This document shows, piece by piece, positions 19,283 through 28,208 of a stretch of 64,000 nucleotides of DNA. Each line of letters begins with the position of its first letter. The stretch's first letter is position 1. The translations under genes were made by a program, and so were the position numbers. Source of the DNA: VSJD01 sp041653875 (GTDB lineage: Bacteria > Verrucomicrobiota > Kiritimatiellia > JAAZAB01); contig JBAZEM010000014.1 of NCBI GenBank assembly GCA_041653875.1, forward strand, positions 6,129 to 70,128, written 5' to 3'. The notes under the pieces were generated by a model. It ran no database searches. It was not told the DNA's origin and was given only the letters and a program-made list of their open reading frames with translations.

Positions 19283-19339
19283 CAGAGGTCAGAGATCAGA
19301 GGTCAGCGGTCAGAGGTGTTATCTGATCTCTGACCTCTG
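19283..19339. repeat. Perfect 18-bp inverted repeat (cagaggtcagagatcaga word)
   Basis: Arms 19283-19300 and 19322-19339 are exact reverse complements, separated by 21 bases that contain further partial copies (AGGTCAGCGGTCAGAGG). The hairpin ends 11 bases before the stop codon of the large membrane protein gene. It may act as a transcription terminator for that minus-strand gene, though no T-run is evident. This word is not found elsewhere in the window. Confidence 0.85.
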
Positions 19340-19349
19340 TACTCTGTAC

Positions 19350-21986
19350 TCATTTCAGCCGCTTTATCGTAATCCGCCGGATTTCCAGATCGGCGTTGGC
19401 GTTATAGTTCAGCGCCAGATTGAACGGCAGGTTTTCGTGCTGCCGCCAGCGGAATCTCGCCGGCCGGCCGGCTAAGATCGCGCCGAGCGGCCGGAGCGCA
19501 TCCGCGCCTTTGATGGGCGCCCCGTTCTGCTCCAGGCTGATTACGCCCAGCTCGATGCCGGGCGCCGCCGGTGAAGCGAAAGCGATGTCGATTTCATACG
19601 TTCCCCTGGAGAGCGGCAGCTTGGGTCCGTACCATACATAGCCTTGCCGGTCATAATCCCGGCGTAAAACCACGCCGCCGGATTTCAGATCCGTGTAGCC
19701 CGCGTGGAAAAACAGCGGGGCCGGTAAATTCACGGATTCGCCGGGATTCAAAAATTGCCACGGCCCGGCCGTCAGCAGGCTCAGGTCAAGATCCACAGCC
19801 CCGGCTTGCAGCGCCAGTTTCAGGCCCAGGGCGGCAAATCCCTGATAGGTTGGGGCGGGAATGTTCAACCAAATCCAATCGTCGGCTTGAACCGGCATCG
19901 GCGGGAGCGCGGTCGCGCGGTCGTCAACCATCAGCGCCCCGGTCAAACGGCCGTGTCCCCGGACACGCGCCAGCCAGTGCAAATTCGAGACCGCCGCCAC
20001 GCGGAGCGGGGCCGTGCGCAGACTGGCGTTCGTTTCCGCCAACGCCACATAGGCGCCGCCGCCGGCGGATGGGTTTCGGACGAGGGTGACATGGCGTTCC
20101 GCGATGATGGTCTCCATTTCGAAGCGCCACGCTGGGAACAGGATATTCCAGGCCGGCGGCGCCGGCTTTGCCCGTGGCGCATCTGAAATCTTGAAAGCCC
20201 ACACACTGCCGTCCTGGCGGAGCAATTCCAGGCGCGGATGGCGCAACAACTGCTGGAGTGTGGCCGTCACAGGGAAGGGGCTGACTTTTTCCGGAAACAG
20301 GTCTTCGTGCAGGAGAATATAACGGACATTCATGCCGAGCAGGCCCTTGACCTGGTCCTCGGAAAGTCCGCCCTGGTTCACGCTTTCGAACCGGCGAAAC
20401 ACGTTTTCCAAATAGCCCGCCTTGATAAACGGGTTATAGCCGTTGACCATGCGCACCCGGTGGAGCGAGGCAAAATATTGATAAATCGAGGCATAGTGCG
20501 AATCGCCCGGCCAGAGCGGGAGCACCAATACATGCGGGACGGCCTGGCCGGCGGCCGCATCGGCGGCCACCGCCGCATAGGCGCCCTGTTTGTTTTCAAG
20601 CAGGGAAATTGTGGGATGGGCGCGGGGGGCGTAGTCCCAAAGGATTAAGCCGGCGAAGATCGCTGGTATCAGGATGCGCCATGCCCTTCCGGAACGGAGC
20701 CGAACCACGGCCGTCAGCGCGATGACCGAGGCCAGCGCCAGGAACGACGGCATCAGGCAGAAAATCTTTGCCGGCTGGCGGATCATGGCATAGGGCGGAA
20801 TAAGCCGGCGGCATATTCTGAAAAGCAGCCCGTGTTCCGGACCCCACGGCCCCAGCGCCAGAAACACGATCGCCAGCATGGCCAGCATCATAAGCGCCAG
20901 GACCGGAACCATAGGGTCAGCCCTCGAATTAGAACTTAAGGCGCGCTTATCTTTTATTCTAAGGGCTGACCCTGCCAGTGCCGCTAACACCAGCCAGCCG
21001 GTTATGATAAATGCCGGGATAAGCGCGCCTATGTAGATGTGCGTCGAAACGCCCTCTATGCGCATTCCGAATAAACCTTGCCAAGCCGGGGTAAACAACA
21101 TGATTTCGTAAAGTGTGCGCGGCCCGATGGCGTGCGCCGCCGGCGCCAGCCCGGTCACCGCGCGATAGAGGGCTTTCATCAGGACCGGGAACAGGAGCGC
21201 CACAGCGGCAAACAAGACGATGGGCAGGAGCGCCAGGGCCAGGCGCCGGTAACTCGAGCCCTGACGCCATTGGAAATCCGGTCGCCCCGCGAACGCCATG
21301 ATGCCCCAACCCGGTATTGCCAAAGTTCCGAAAAAGAAAACATGGCTATCGCCCCAGGAAGCCAGGAGCAAGGCCGCCCCGGCCATGACGCCGCCCCGGA
21401 TCCGATCCTCCCTGACAGCCAAATCGACCCCAAGCAGGATGGCTGGAATCCAGGCCATGGCAAAGCCGGCCGGACTGCCGCCGAAAAGGTTGATCCAGCG
21501 AAACGGCAGAACGATCCCAACCAGGGCGGCCGCAACGGCCACCCATTCGGACTGTGTCCAGCGCCGGACAAGCAACCACGTCAGCAGATAGGTAAGCCAC
21601 AGCGCGATGAACCCCGTCAGGTTCCACCCGAATGCCTGACCGCATAATCCCGCCAGCGCCGCATAGACCAGTGAAAACGGGATATAATAGGCATACGGTT
21701 CGAAGCGTTCGCGGTCGTTGCCGGTATTGAATTCGTAAAGATTATAAAACAGAGGAGTTTTACCGGCGGCCATGTCGCCGGCCAACCAGCAGTAATACAA
21801 GAACTGCAGGTGATCGCCGGGAATCATTTTTTGAATATTGGCGGCTTTCCGGTGGGCGGCGACGGGAATTCCCGAGTTGACATAGCGCGGCAGGGGCCAG
21901 GAAACAAGCAGCCAGACGCCCAGCGTTACCGCGAACGAGATTCCGGCGAGTTTCCGGATGGATAAACGGGGTTGACTGTCGGTCAT
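19350..21986 (-). CDS. Large polytopic membrane protein, probable GT-C-like glycosyltransferase or YfhO-like
   Basis: An 878-residue membrane protein. Residues 1-600 or so hold about a dozen hydrophobic segments, beginning with ISFAVTLGVWLLVSWPLP. The first periplasmic loop contains IPGDHLQFLYYCWLAGDM, where an acidic residue after the first segment resembles GT-C glycosyltransferases. Later it has RLIPPYAMIRQPAKIFCLMPSF and a soluble C-terminal beta-rich part (600-878), as in YfhO-type proteins. It is encoded upstream of the Wzm/Wzt operon on the same strand and likely participates in envelope glycan modification. The catalytic role is inferred from topology and context only. Confidence 0.65.
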   Translation of the reverse strand: MTDSQPRLSIRKLAGISFAVTLGVWLLVSWPLPRYVNSGIPVAAHRKAANIQKMIPGDHLQFLYYCWLAGDMAAGKTPLFYNLYEFNTGNDRERFEPYAYYIPFSLVYAALAGLCGQAFGWNLTGFIALWLTYLLTWLLVRRWTQSEWVAVAAALVGIVLPFRWINLFGGSPAGFAMAWIPAILLGVDLAVREDRIRGGVMAGAALLLASWGDSHVFFFGTLAIPGWGIMAFAGRPDFQWRQGSSYRRLALALLPIVLFAAVALLFPVLMKALYRAVTGLAPAAHAIGPRTLYEIMLFTPAWQGLFGMRIEGVSTHIYIGALIPAFIITGWLVLAALAGSALRIKDKRALSSNSRADPMVPVLALMMLAMLAIVFLALGPWGPEHGLLFRICRRLIPPYAMIRQPAKIFCLMPSFLALASVIALTAVVRLRSGRAWRILIPAIFAGLILWDYAPRAHPTISLLENKQGAYAAVAADAAAGQAVPHVLVLPLWPGDSHYASIYQYFASLHRVRMVNGYNPFIKAGYLENVFRRFESVNQGGLSEDQVKGLLGMNVRYILLHEDLFPEKVSPFPVTATLQQLLRHPRLELLRQDGSVWAFKISDAPRAKPAPPAWNILFPAWRFEMETIIAERHVTLVRNPSAGGGAYVALAETNASLRTAPLRVAAVSNLHWLARVRGHGRLTGALMVDDRATALPPMPVQADDWIWLNIPAPTYQGFAALGLKLALQAGAVDLDLSLLTAGPWQFLNPGESVNLPAPLFFHAGYTDLKSGGVVLRRDYDRQGYVWYGPKLPLSRGTYEIDIAFASPAAPGIELGVISLEQNGAPIKGADALRPLGAILAGRPARFRWRQHENLPFNLALNYNANADLEIRRITIKRLK

Positions 21987-22167
21987 GCGTAAAATTTAAC
22001 GCAAAGGCTCATCGGCGCAAAGCACGAAATGCGCGGGACAGGAACGTTGTGTTGTGGGGCGCGCGGCTTAATGGGCGCTTTGCGCCTTGATTTAGGTCCG
22101 GCAAGAGGACAAACTGAATGGGGTTTATCGTCGGCGCGGATATCGGGGACCTGGAGCGAATGCGTTC

Positions 22168-22908
22168 ATGAAGACCAAACGTCAAAGGTTGGACCAATTG
22201 CTGTTGGAACGCGGCTTGGCGGAAAGCCGCGCCAAGGCCCAGCGCCTGGTCCTGGCCGGCGCTGTGCGCGCGGATGGCCAGCCGGCGCTTAAACCGGGCC
22301 GTGAGTTTCCGGCGGAAGTCGTTCTTACCGTCGCCGCGCCGGAACGGTTTGTCGGGCGCGGCGGCGAAAAACTGGAGAAAGCCTTCGAATTCTTTGGCCT
22401 GGATGTCCGGGATAAAGTCTGCCTGGACGTGGGCGCCTCCACGGGTGGGTTCACCGATTGCCTGCTTCAGCACGGGGCCGCCAAAGTGTTCGCGGTGGAC
22501 GTCGGCAAAGGACAACTGCACTGGAAGCTCCGGAACGATCCGCGCGTTGTGGTCATGGAGAACGTCAACGCCCGTTACCTGCGCGCCGCCGACTTTCCAA
22601 CGCCGGCGGATTTTGCCGTAATGGATGTGTCGTTTATCTCTTTGACAAAGGTCCTGCCCGCGGTTAAAGATATTGCGCGGGTGGCGGCCCAAATTGTCAC
22701 GCTCATCAAGCCTCAATTCGAAGCCGGGCGCGAGGAAGTTTGCCGCGGGGGCGTTGTGCGCGACGCCGCCGTGCAGGCGCGAGTCGTGGCGCAAATTCGC
22801 GCTTTTGGCCAGGCGGAACTGGGATTAACATGGCGCGGCGTTTGCGAATCGCCCATCAAGGGGCCCGCCGGCAATATCGAGTTTTTAGCCTGTTGGGAAA
22901 AATCATGA
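22168..22908 (+). CDS. tlyA: TlyA-family rRNA 2'-O-methyltransferase
   Basis: A 246-residue protein. An S4 RNA-binding domain occupies about residues 4-62 (QRLDQLLLERGLAESRAKAQ) and is followed by a FtsJ-type methyltransferase domain with the SAM-binding motif CLDVGASTGGFTDCLL. Other hallmarks are VMDVSFISLTKVLP and LIKPQFEAGREEV, containing the catalytic K-D-K-type residues. TlyA methylates 16S C1409 and 23S C1920 in mycobacteria; the family is also called hemolysin A. It starts with GGAGCG upstream and overlaps nadK by ATGA, the usual bacterial arrangement of these two genes. Confidence 0.92.
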   Translation: MKTKRQRLDQLLLERGLAESRAKAQRLVLAGAVRADGQPALKPGREFPAEVVLTVAAPERFVGRGGEKLEKAFEFFGLDVRDKVCLDVGASTGGFTDCLLQHGAAKVFAVDVGKGQLHWKLRNDPRVVVMENVNARYLRAADFPTPADFAVMDVSFISLTKVLPAVKDIARVAAQIVTLIKPQFEAGREEVCRGGVVRDAAVQARVVAQIRAFGQAELGLTWRGVCESPIKGPAGNIEFLACWEKS

Positions 22909-23768
22909 AACCCATTGGAATATTCGCCAATGGCGCCAAACCCTCGGCCCCGGAGATCCTGAGTCGGTTTTCGGAAACCGCCCGGCGCCTTGGCCTGCGG
23001 CTGGCGGCCGAGCCGGAAGCCGCCCGTTTTCTGCCCGGCGCGCGCCGCCTGGCGCCGGAAAAACTGACCCGCTCCATTTCGCTCCTGATGGTGTTTGGGG
23101 GCGACGGCACCATGCTGCGGGCCATGCGCCTGCTCGGTGGCAAGCCCATTCCGGTGCTCGGTGTTAATCTGGGAAGTTTGGGTTTTCTAACAAGCGTTGC
23201 CCAACAGGATGCCGGGCGGGCCCTGGAATGCGTGGCTGCGGGGCGATATACCGTGGAAGGCCGCGCGCTAATGAATTGCTTGGTTACGCGCGCCGGACGG
23301 ATCGTTGGCCGTTATCGCGCGCTGAATGATGTCGTCATCGACCGCGGGGCGTGTTGCCGGATCGTGACCTTGGATATGCGGATTGACGGCGAGGCGGTGT
23401 CGTCCTTCATGTGCGATGGGCTCATTGTCTCCACGCCCACGGGCAGTACGGGGCATTCGCTGTCGGCCGGCGGACCGATCGTGCACCCCGGCGCCGCCGC
23501 GTTCATTGTCAGCCTGATCTGTCCGCACACGCTCAGCTCGCGCCCGCTGGTGGTTCCGGATGAAAAGCGGATTACCATCCGGGTGGCCAAGAGTGTGGGC
23601 GATCTCTTGCTTTCTGTGGATGGCCAGGTGGGTGAAAAGCTCGAGCCGGGCGACCAGGTGGAAATTCGGCGCAGCAAACAAAACGCCCGCTTTGTGCATC
23701 TGCCGGATTACAGCTACTTCACGGTTCTGCGCCAGAAATTGCACTGGCGTGGTTCGACCCTGGCCTGA
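22905..23768 (+). CDS. nadK: NAD kinase
   Basis: A 287-residue cytoplasmic enzyme that phosphorylates NAD to NADP. It has the ATP-NAD kinase signature FGGDGTMLRAMR (about residues 63-74), the NAD-binding ALNDVVIDRG and the glycine-rich STPTGSTGHSLSAGGPIVHP. The C-terminal strand region (DLLLSVDGQVGEKL) is also typical. The ATG at 22905 overlaps the tlyA stop codon, so the reading frame that begins further upstream inside tlyA is not the true start. Length is normal for the family. Confidence 0.93.
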   Translation: MKPIGIFANGAKPSAPEILSRFSETARRLGLRLAAEPEAARFLPGARRLAPEKLTRSISLLMVFGGDGTMLRAMRLLGGKPIPVLGVNLGSLGFLTSVAQQDAGRALECVAAGRYTVEGRALMNCLVTRAGRIVGRYRALNDVVIDRGACCRIVTLDMRIDGEAVSSFMCDGLIVSTPTGSTGHSLSAGGPIVHPGAAAFIVSLICPHTLSSRPLVVPDEKRITIRVAKSVGDLLLSVDGQVGEKLEPGDQVEIRRSKQNARFVHLPDYSYFTVLRQKLHWRGSTLA

Positions 23769-23827
23769 GCGCTGGGTTCATTATGGACATCTTTTCCGCT
23801 GATCACAAGGGTTATCCCGGATTTCCC

Positions 23828-23856
23828 GTGACAATTAACGGGCGCTGAGGTATATT
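23828..23856 (+). promoter_or_regulatory. Predicted sigma-70-type promoter for the CsgG/LpoB cluster
   Basis: GTGACA at 23828-23833 and TATATT at 23851-23856 are separated by exactly 17 bases; each box is one mismatch from the consensus. Transcription would start near 23863, leaving a leader of about 45 bases that ends with the strong ribosome-binding site CAGGAGGCGTT before the ATG at 23910. Confidence 0.6.
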
Positions 23857-23909
23857 GAACCGAAACTATTTGGACGGTTATCGAATTCACATTAAGGACA
23901 GGAGGCGTT

Positions 23910-25049
23910 ATGCAATCTGTGCGCAAAGGGATGATCGTCGTGGTGTCATTGGCTATGTTGGGAGTCTGGGCAACGGCGCAGAATAAGGACGCGCCCGAGA
24001 CCAGGAACGTCAATGTGACGGTGGGTGAAAAGAGCGGTGTCAAGGAAAGCGTGACCGTGGTGCAGCCCGGGCCGGGCGGCGCGACCCAGGTTTTAAGAAA
24101 GGAAGTCATCAAGAACGACGACGATAAAAAGGCGGAGCAAGCCCGCCCGCCGGCGGTGGCCGACGAAACGCCGCGCAAGGCGCGGGTAGTCGTTGTTCCG
24201 GCAGTGTTCGCCCAGGCCATGCGCAACAAGGCCCAGCGTGAAATCAATGAAATGTTCGGGCTAACCGATCCAGCGGCCCTGGAAAATCCCGGTTACACCA
24301 GTTATATTATTGACGCGCTGGTCAATACCCGCAAATTAGACGTGCTGGAACGCGAGGATTTACGTTCCGTGAAAAAAGAGATTGATTTCGGCGAGTCGGA
24401 ATACGTTGATCTTGAGAAAGCCGTCAAGATCGGCCGGATGCTGAACGCCGACTACGTCGTGCTTCCGGAAATCCGCGTCTTCACGGTTTGGCGCGACAAC
24501 CGGCCGGCGCCGTATGTGGGGCAGGATCAGAAACGGATTCGGGGCAAGTTCGAAACCACCGTGCGCACGGTGGACGTGGCCTCATCCAAGATCGTGGCCT
24601 CGCGCGTGGACGAAGTGGAACGGACGGCGCGAATTCGCGAGCGGGATAATCCGCGCGTGGTCGTGGAAGACCTGATCGGCGGCATGTACAAGGATTCGGC
24701 GCTGAAAGAAGGTGCGAATATCATTGACGTGGCCTATCCGATCAAAATCATTTCGTTTATTGACGACGACCATGTCATCGTCAATCGCGGCCGGGGCGCC
24801 ATTATGCCGGACGAAGTGCTGAAGGTGTACGAAACCGGCGAGATGATGACCGACCCGGACACCAAGGATAACTTGGGATATAATGAGGCCTATGCCGGTT
24901 CCGTTAAAATCACCGAGATCAACGAGAAAACGAGCAAGGCCGTGATTGTGGAGAAAAAAGGCGTCATCAAGAAATTGTCCATCTGCCGCCGGGATCGGGC
25001 GCCAAGCACCGCCGCGCCGATCCAGCAGCCGGCGCCCAAACTTGATTGA
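23910..25049 (+). CDS. CsgG-like envelope protein
   Basis: A 379-residue exported protein with a signal peptide (about residues 1-23, cleaved near ATAQ). A low-complexity linker follows. The central domain is CsgG-like: TSYIIDALVNTRKLDVLEREDLRSV, then IGRMLNADYVVLPEIRVF and FETTVRTVDVASSKIVASR, the fold seen in CsgG and related outer-membrane lipoproteins. The tail (240-379) is a less conserved beta domain with ALKEGANIIDVAYPIKI. No lipobox is obvious, so it may be soluble periplasmic rather than lipidated. The gene has a good promoter and RBS and leads a cluster of LpoB-type lipoprotein genes. Confidence 0.75.
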   Translation: MQSVRKGMIVVVSLAMLGVWATAQNKDAPETRNVNVTVGEKSGVKESVTVVQPGPGGATQVLRKEVIKNDDDKKAEQARPPAVADETPRKARVVVVPAVFAQAMRNKAQREINEMFGLTDPAALENPGYTSYIIDALVNTRKLDVLEREDLRSVKKEIDFGESEYVDLEKAVKIGRMLNADYVVLPEIRVFTVWRDNRPAPYVGQDQKRIRGKFETTVRTVDVASSKIVASRVDEVERTARIRERDNPRVVVEDLIGGMYKDSALKEGANIIDVAYPIKIISFIDDDHVIVNRGRGAIMPDEVLKVYETGEMMTDPDTKDNLGYNEAYAGSVKITEINEKTSKAVIVEKKGVIKKLSICRRDRAPSTAAPIQQPAPKLD

Positions 25050-25096
25050 GCGCATCCGGAATCCGGGATTACCGGCCGCAAACGGACGCACACATT

Positions 25097-25522
25097 ATGA
25101 AAAAACATACGCTGTTATCGGTTGTCGGGGTGGTGGCGCTCATCGCGCTGGGCGGCTGCCGCACGCCGCCCTCGGCGGGGATTACGATAGAGTCGTATCC
25201 CCAAAATTCAATGCGGGTGAATTCGCGGATCTTGGGCGGCTGGCTGAGTGTGGCGGAGGTTAATACCGCGAAGAAAAACGATTTGCTGGTGGGACAGGTC
25301 GCCGCGCAGAACTCAACCCAGAAAGACTGCCAGTTCGAATACCGGTTCCGCTGGCTGGATGAGGACGGCCTGGAACTGACGACCACCATGTCCGTATGGA
25401 CGCCCGTGAGCGTCGCGGCCATGGAAAAGAAAATGATGCAGGGCATCGCGCCCAGTAAAAATGCGGCCAATTTTGTGTTCGATGTGCGGTTCCGCCGCCC
25501 CAGCATGCGCTGGACTCGGTAG
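25097..25522 (+). CDS. YcfL-like (DUF1425) lipoprotein
   Basis: A 141-residue lipoprotein with signal segment and lipobox ALGGC (Cys at about residue 20). The mature part has the YcfL/DUF1425 pattern: IRVNSRILGGWLSVAEVN-like start and QVAAQNSTQKDCQFEYRFRWLDEDGLEL, with a later AANFVFDVRF. In E. coli ycfL is adjacent to lpoB, and here an LpoB-like gene follows 81 bp downstream, reinforcing the call. The ATG at 25097 is chosen because it directly precedes the signal peptide; the frame extends upstream to 25046 without a signal. YcfL function is not established. Confidence 0.8.
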   Translation: MKKHTLLSVVGVVALIALGGCRTPPSAGITIESYPQNSMRVNSRILGGWLSVAEVNTAKKNDLLVGQVAAQNSTQKDCQFEYRFRWLDEDGLELTTTMSVWTPVSVAAMEKKMMQGIAPSKNAANFVFDVRFRRPSMRWTR

Positions 25523-25603
25523 AATCGGCCGCTTGAACGGGTGCGCCCGACATCCGGCAATCCGGACCGGGCCAAAATCGGTCTATTGAATGGAGCTCAA
25601 ACT

Positions 25604-26209
25604 ATGCATGCAACATTGCGCGCCGTACGGTGGACAATGGCGCTGGGATTGGCGGTCGGTTTGGCGGGTTGCACTACGCCCCCGCACAGTGAATATGTGC
25701 CGGCGGAAGAGGCTGGGGTTGTCACCATTGGGTTGGACGATCATGACTATGACTTGGCCTGCGAGGGGATCGCGCGGGAAATGCTGACCCGGGGATTACC
25801 GAAAGGGTTTGTGGTCGTATTGGGGCCGGTGGACACGCGGGAATGCCCGTACGATGTGCGCGTGCGGCAAATGCAGAAATCATTGCAAGTGATCCTGAAT
25901 AAGGAAGGCACGCTTAAATTCATGGCGGCCATCGACGTCATGGCGGCGGGCGGCGATGCCGGCGCGGAAATTTACCGGCTCATCGAATACAACTGGCTGA
26001 ACCAGAATCCGATTGACGCCGAGGATTTGCAGAAATTCGGCAAACTGGGCAAGGTGAGCGGCATCCTTTTCGGACGGGTCTCGGCATTGGAACGGCGCAA
26101 ACCGGGCAGTCCGCGCGAAATCACCTATCGCTTCGTCTGGGAACTCGCCAATACGGAGACCGGCCTTGTCGAGCTTTCCCACGAACAGAAGATCCGCAAA
26201 AATCTGTGA
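25604..26209 (+). CDS. LpoB-like penicillin-binding protein activator lipoprotein
   Basis: A 201-residue lipoprotein with lipobox VGLAGC. The mature region resembles LpoB: VVTIGLDDHDYDLACEGIAREML near the start and VVLGPVDTRECPYDVRV, with a C-terminal KVSGILFGRVSALERRK and ITYRFVWELANTETGLVELS. LpoB activates PBP1B from the outer membrane in enterobacteria; here no PBP gene is in the window. The ATG at 25604 begins directly at the signal peptide. The neighbouring YcfL-like and CsgG-like genes form a set seen in other bacteria. Confidence 0.75.
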   Translation: MHATLRAVRWTMALGLAVGLAGCTTPPHSEYVPAEEAGVVTIGLDDHDYDLACEGIAREMLTRGLPKGFVVVLGPVDTRECPYDVRVRQMQKSLQVILNKEGTLKFMAAIDVMAAGGDAGAEIYRLIEYNWLNQNPIDAEDLQKFGKLGKVSGILFGRVSALERRKPGSPREITYRFVWELANTETGLVELSHEQKIRKNL

Positions 26210-26220
26210 CCAGAGACGCC

Positions 26221-28146
26221 ATGCAAGCTTATAGCTTCCCCGCTCGAATCCCTTTTTCCCGGCTGTGTTGCGCGGTTTTCATTGTGGCGGCCGTGCTTTC
26301 CACGGATGCTAAAAATCGCCGCGATGAGGAGCGTCCCGAATGGATCGCCCAGCCCAAGAGCGGTGACTCGATGTATCTTTATGTGGTGGGCCATGCCGCC
26401 GGCCAGCCCTCGGAAACGGAGGCGCAGGACGCGGCCTACCGGAATGCCCTGCAAAAAATCGCCGCGCAAATTCCCGCGCCGGACGGCAAACCGGCGCCGC
26501 CGACCAGGATTCAGCGCGCGGAAGTCGTGCCGGGATGCCGGTATGTCGAGAAAGCCGGTTCCCGATACGAAGCCTGGGTCCAGGTGAGTTGGCCCGCGGC
26601 GGAAAAACAGAAGCTGATCCGCCAACCGGCGCCGGCGCGCTCTTCGTCAGGTGCCGGGGAACGGCCCGAATCCATCGGACGGGAAGGCGGGGTAGTGGAA
26701 GATCGGGGATTGGGCGTGACCGTGACTATCCCGCCAGGAGCTGTAGAAGCGGCTGTCCCGATCACTATCCGCCGCGCGGAAAATTCGCCGCCGCCGGCCG
26801 GCGCGCCGATGCCATCCACGCTGGCGTCCCGGCTTTATTTGGGGCCGATCCTGGATTTGGGGCCGTCGGCAACCCGCTTCGATCAACCGGTGAATGTCCG
26901 CATAAAATGGCCGGAACTCGCCGGACTGGATCCGGAACAATTCGCGCCGGAAGTAGGCTGGTATGATGGCGCCACGTGGCAACCGTTGGAAACGGTGAAT
27001 TTCAAAGACGGCGAACTTTCTTTTAACACGGATCATTTTTCGTTGTTTTGGCCGGTGGTGGGTGTGGTGGGGGCGGCGGTCGCCTGGTATGAATTACAGC
27101 AATGGGCGAATGTCTGGAAAACACCGGAGATTCTGATCACTCCGGATAAGATGCCGCAAACTCATCTGGATAAAATTAAATTGCCGGGAAAATTGGAGTT
27201 CCCCCTGAATCTGCCCCAGTGCGGGTTTAATACCTTTAAAGGGGTCAAACGGCCGGCGGTATTTCCCGCCAATGGCGCCACCATGGTGACCCGCAAGAGC
27301 GCCAACTGCTGGGATTGCTGCAATTATGTGGCCTCCGTGCTCTTGGCTAAAAATGACGCGCGCTTCAAATTCTTCAAGATCGTGCAGGGCAAAGTGACCG
27401 TAACGAACCGCGCCGGTCAACGTGAAACCGGCGACCATGCCTGGATTGAACTCAAGGTGGGCGGCAAAGTGTATGTGCTGGATACCACGCATCCGAACGA
27501 TCTTGTATTCATACCCCGGGCTGAAGCTTGCCGGCGCGACAATCTTGCGCCCGTTACCCAGTGGGACTGCCATCCGAATTCCAGCCGCCCTTATATGCCT
27601 TGGGACGACGAACAAACTGCCGCCTCCAACAGTCCCGCAGCGCCCTCCGGGGCCGGTGGCGCCTCGGGCACCTACCCGGCCGAGCCTTTCAATGGCATGC
27701 AGATAACGTACACCCTTTCCGGCGTAAAGCTCGGGGCTTCCAAGGACAAATCGGGGTTCACCTGCACCCGCACACAGGACGGCGAGATTGCCGGTGACCG
27801 GATACAGCTTTCCGGAACCTCCAAAATGGGCGGTGGGTTCGGCGCCGACGTAACCGTCCGCCTCTGGGCCGGGAACGAGGAGAAAACCTATACGAACTAT
27901 GTCGCGAGCGGATCGCCCGGATTCAATTCCGTGAGCTATAACCTGACCGTCCCGGTGGCGAACGGCGCGGCAACGGGCGGATTCAGCATCCAGATGGACG
28001 GTCATTACTCCATGGGCGGCGGACACCGGGGGCTCGTGGTCAACGGCACACTGAAGAGCTCGTCGGACAGTCAACCGGGGAATTCCACGCCGGCCTCGGG
28101 AACTCAACGCGACGATCCCACCACGGTCGTCAAGGACAGGCCCTGA
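26221..28146 (+). CDS. LPP20-type protein with ZU5-like and transglutaminase-like domains
   Basis: A 641-residue exported protein with a signal peptide (about residues 1-30). Domain 1 (about 35-140) is LPP20/FlgO-like: RPEWIAQPKSGDSMYLYVVG then AQDAAYRNALQKIA. Domain 2 (about 160-280) resembles a ZU5/FIVAR-like module with VTVTIPPGAVEAAVPITI. Domain 3 (about 340-430) contains a putative Cys-His-Asp triad: NCWDCCNYVASV, TGDHAWIELK and LDTTHP, suggesting a transglutaminase-like fold. The last 130 residues are a beta domain. A GTG at 26206 would also fit but an ATG at 26221 better matches the signal. Function is unknown. Confidence 0.65.
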   Translation: MQAYSFPARIPFSRLCCAVFIVAAVLSTDAKNRRDEERPEWIAQPKSGDSMYLYVVGHAAGQPSETEAQDAAYRNALQKIAAQIPAPDGKPAPPTRIQRAEVVPGCRYVEKAGSRYEAWVQVSWPAAEKQKLIRQPAPARSSSGAGERPESIGREGGVVEDRGLGVTVTIPPGAVEAAVPITIRRAENSPPPAGAPMPSTLASRLYLGPILDLGPSATRFDQPVNVRIKWPELAGLDPEQFAPEVGWYDGATWQPLETVNFKDGELSFNTDHFSLFWPVVGVVGAAVAWYELQQWANVWKTPEILITPDKMPQTHLDKIKLPGKLEFPLNLPQCGFNTFKGVKRPAVFPANGATMVTRKSANCWDCCNYVASVLLAKNDARFKFFKIVQGKVTVTNRAGQRETGDHAWIELKVGGKVYVLDTTHPNDLVFIPRAEACRRDNLAPVTQWDCHPNSSRPYMPWDDEQTAASNSPAAPSGAGGASGTYPAEPFNGMQITYTLSGVKLGASKDKSGFTCTRTQDGEIAGDRIQLSGTSKMGGGFGADVTVRLWAGNEEKTYTNYVASGSPGFNSVSYNLTVPVANGAATGGFSIQMDGHYSMGGGHRGLVVNGTLKSSSDSQPGNSTPASGTQRDDPTTVVKDRP

Positions 28147-28208
28147 TCATAGATGCGTATGCAATCCATCCAACCCGGGCCGATCTTCAACGCCTTTCCT
28201 CCGGCGCC

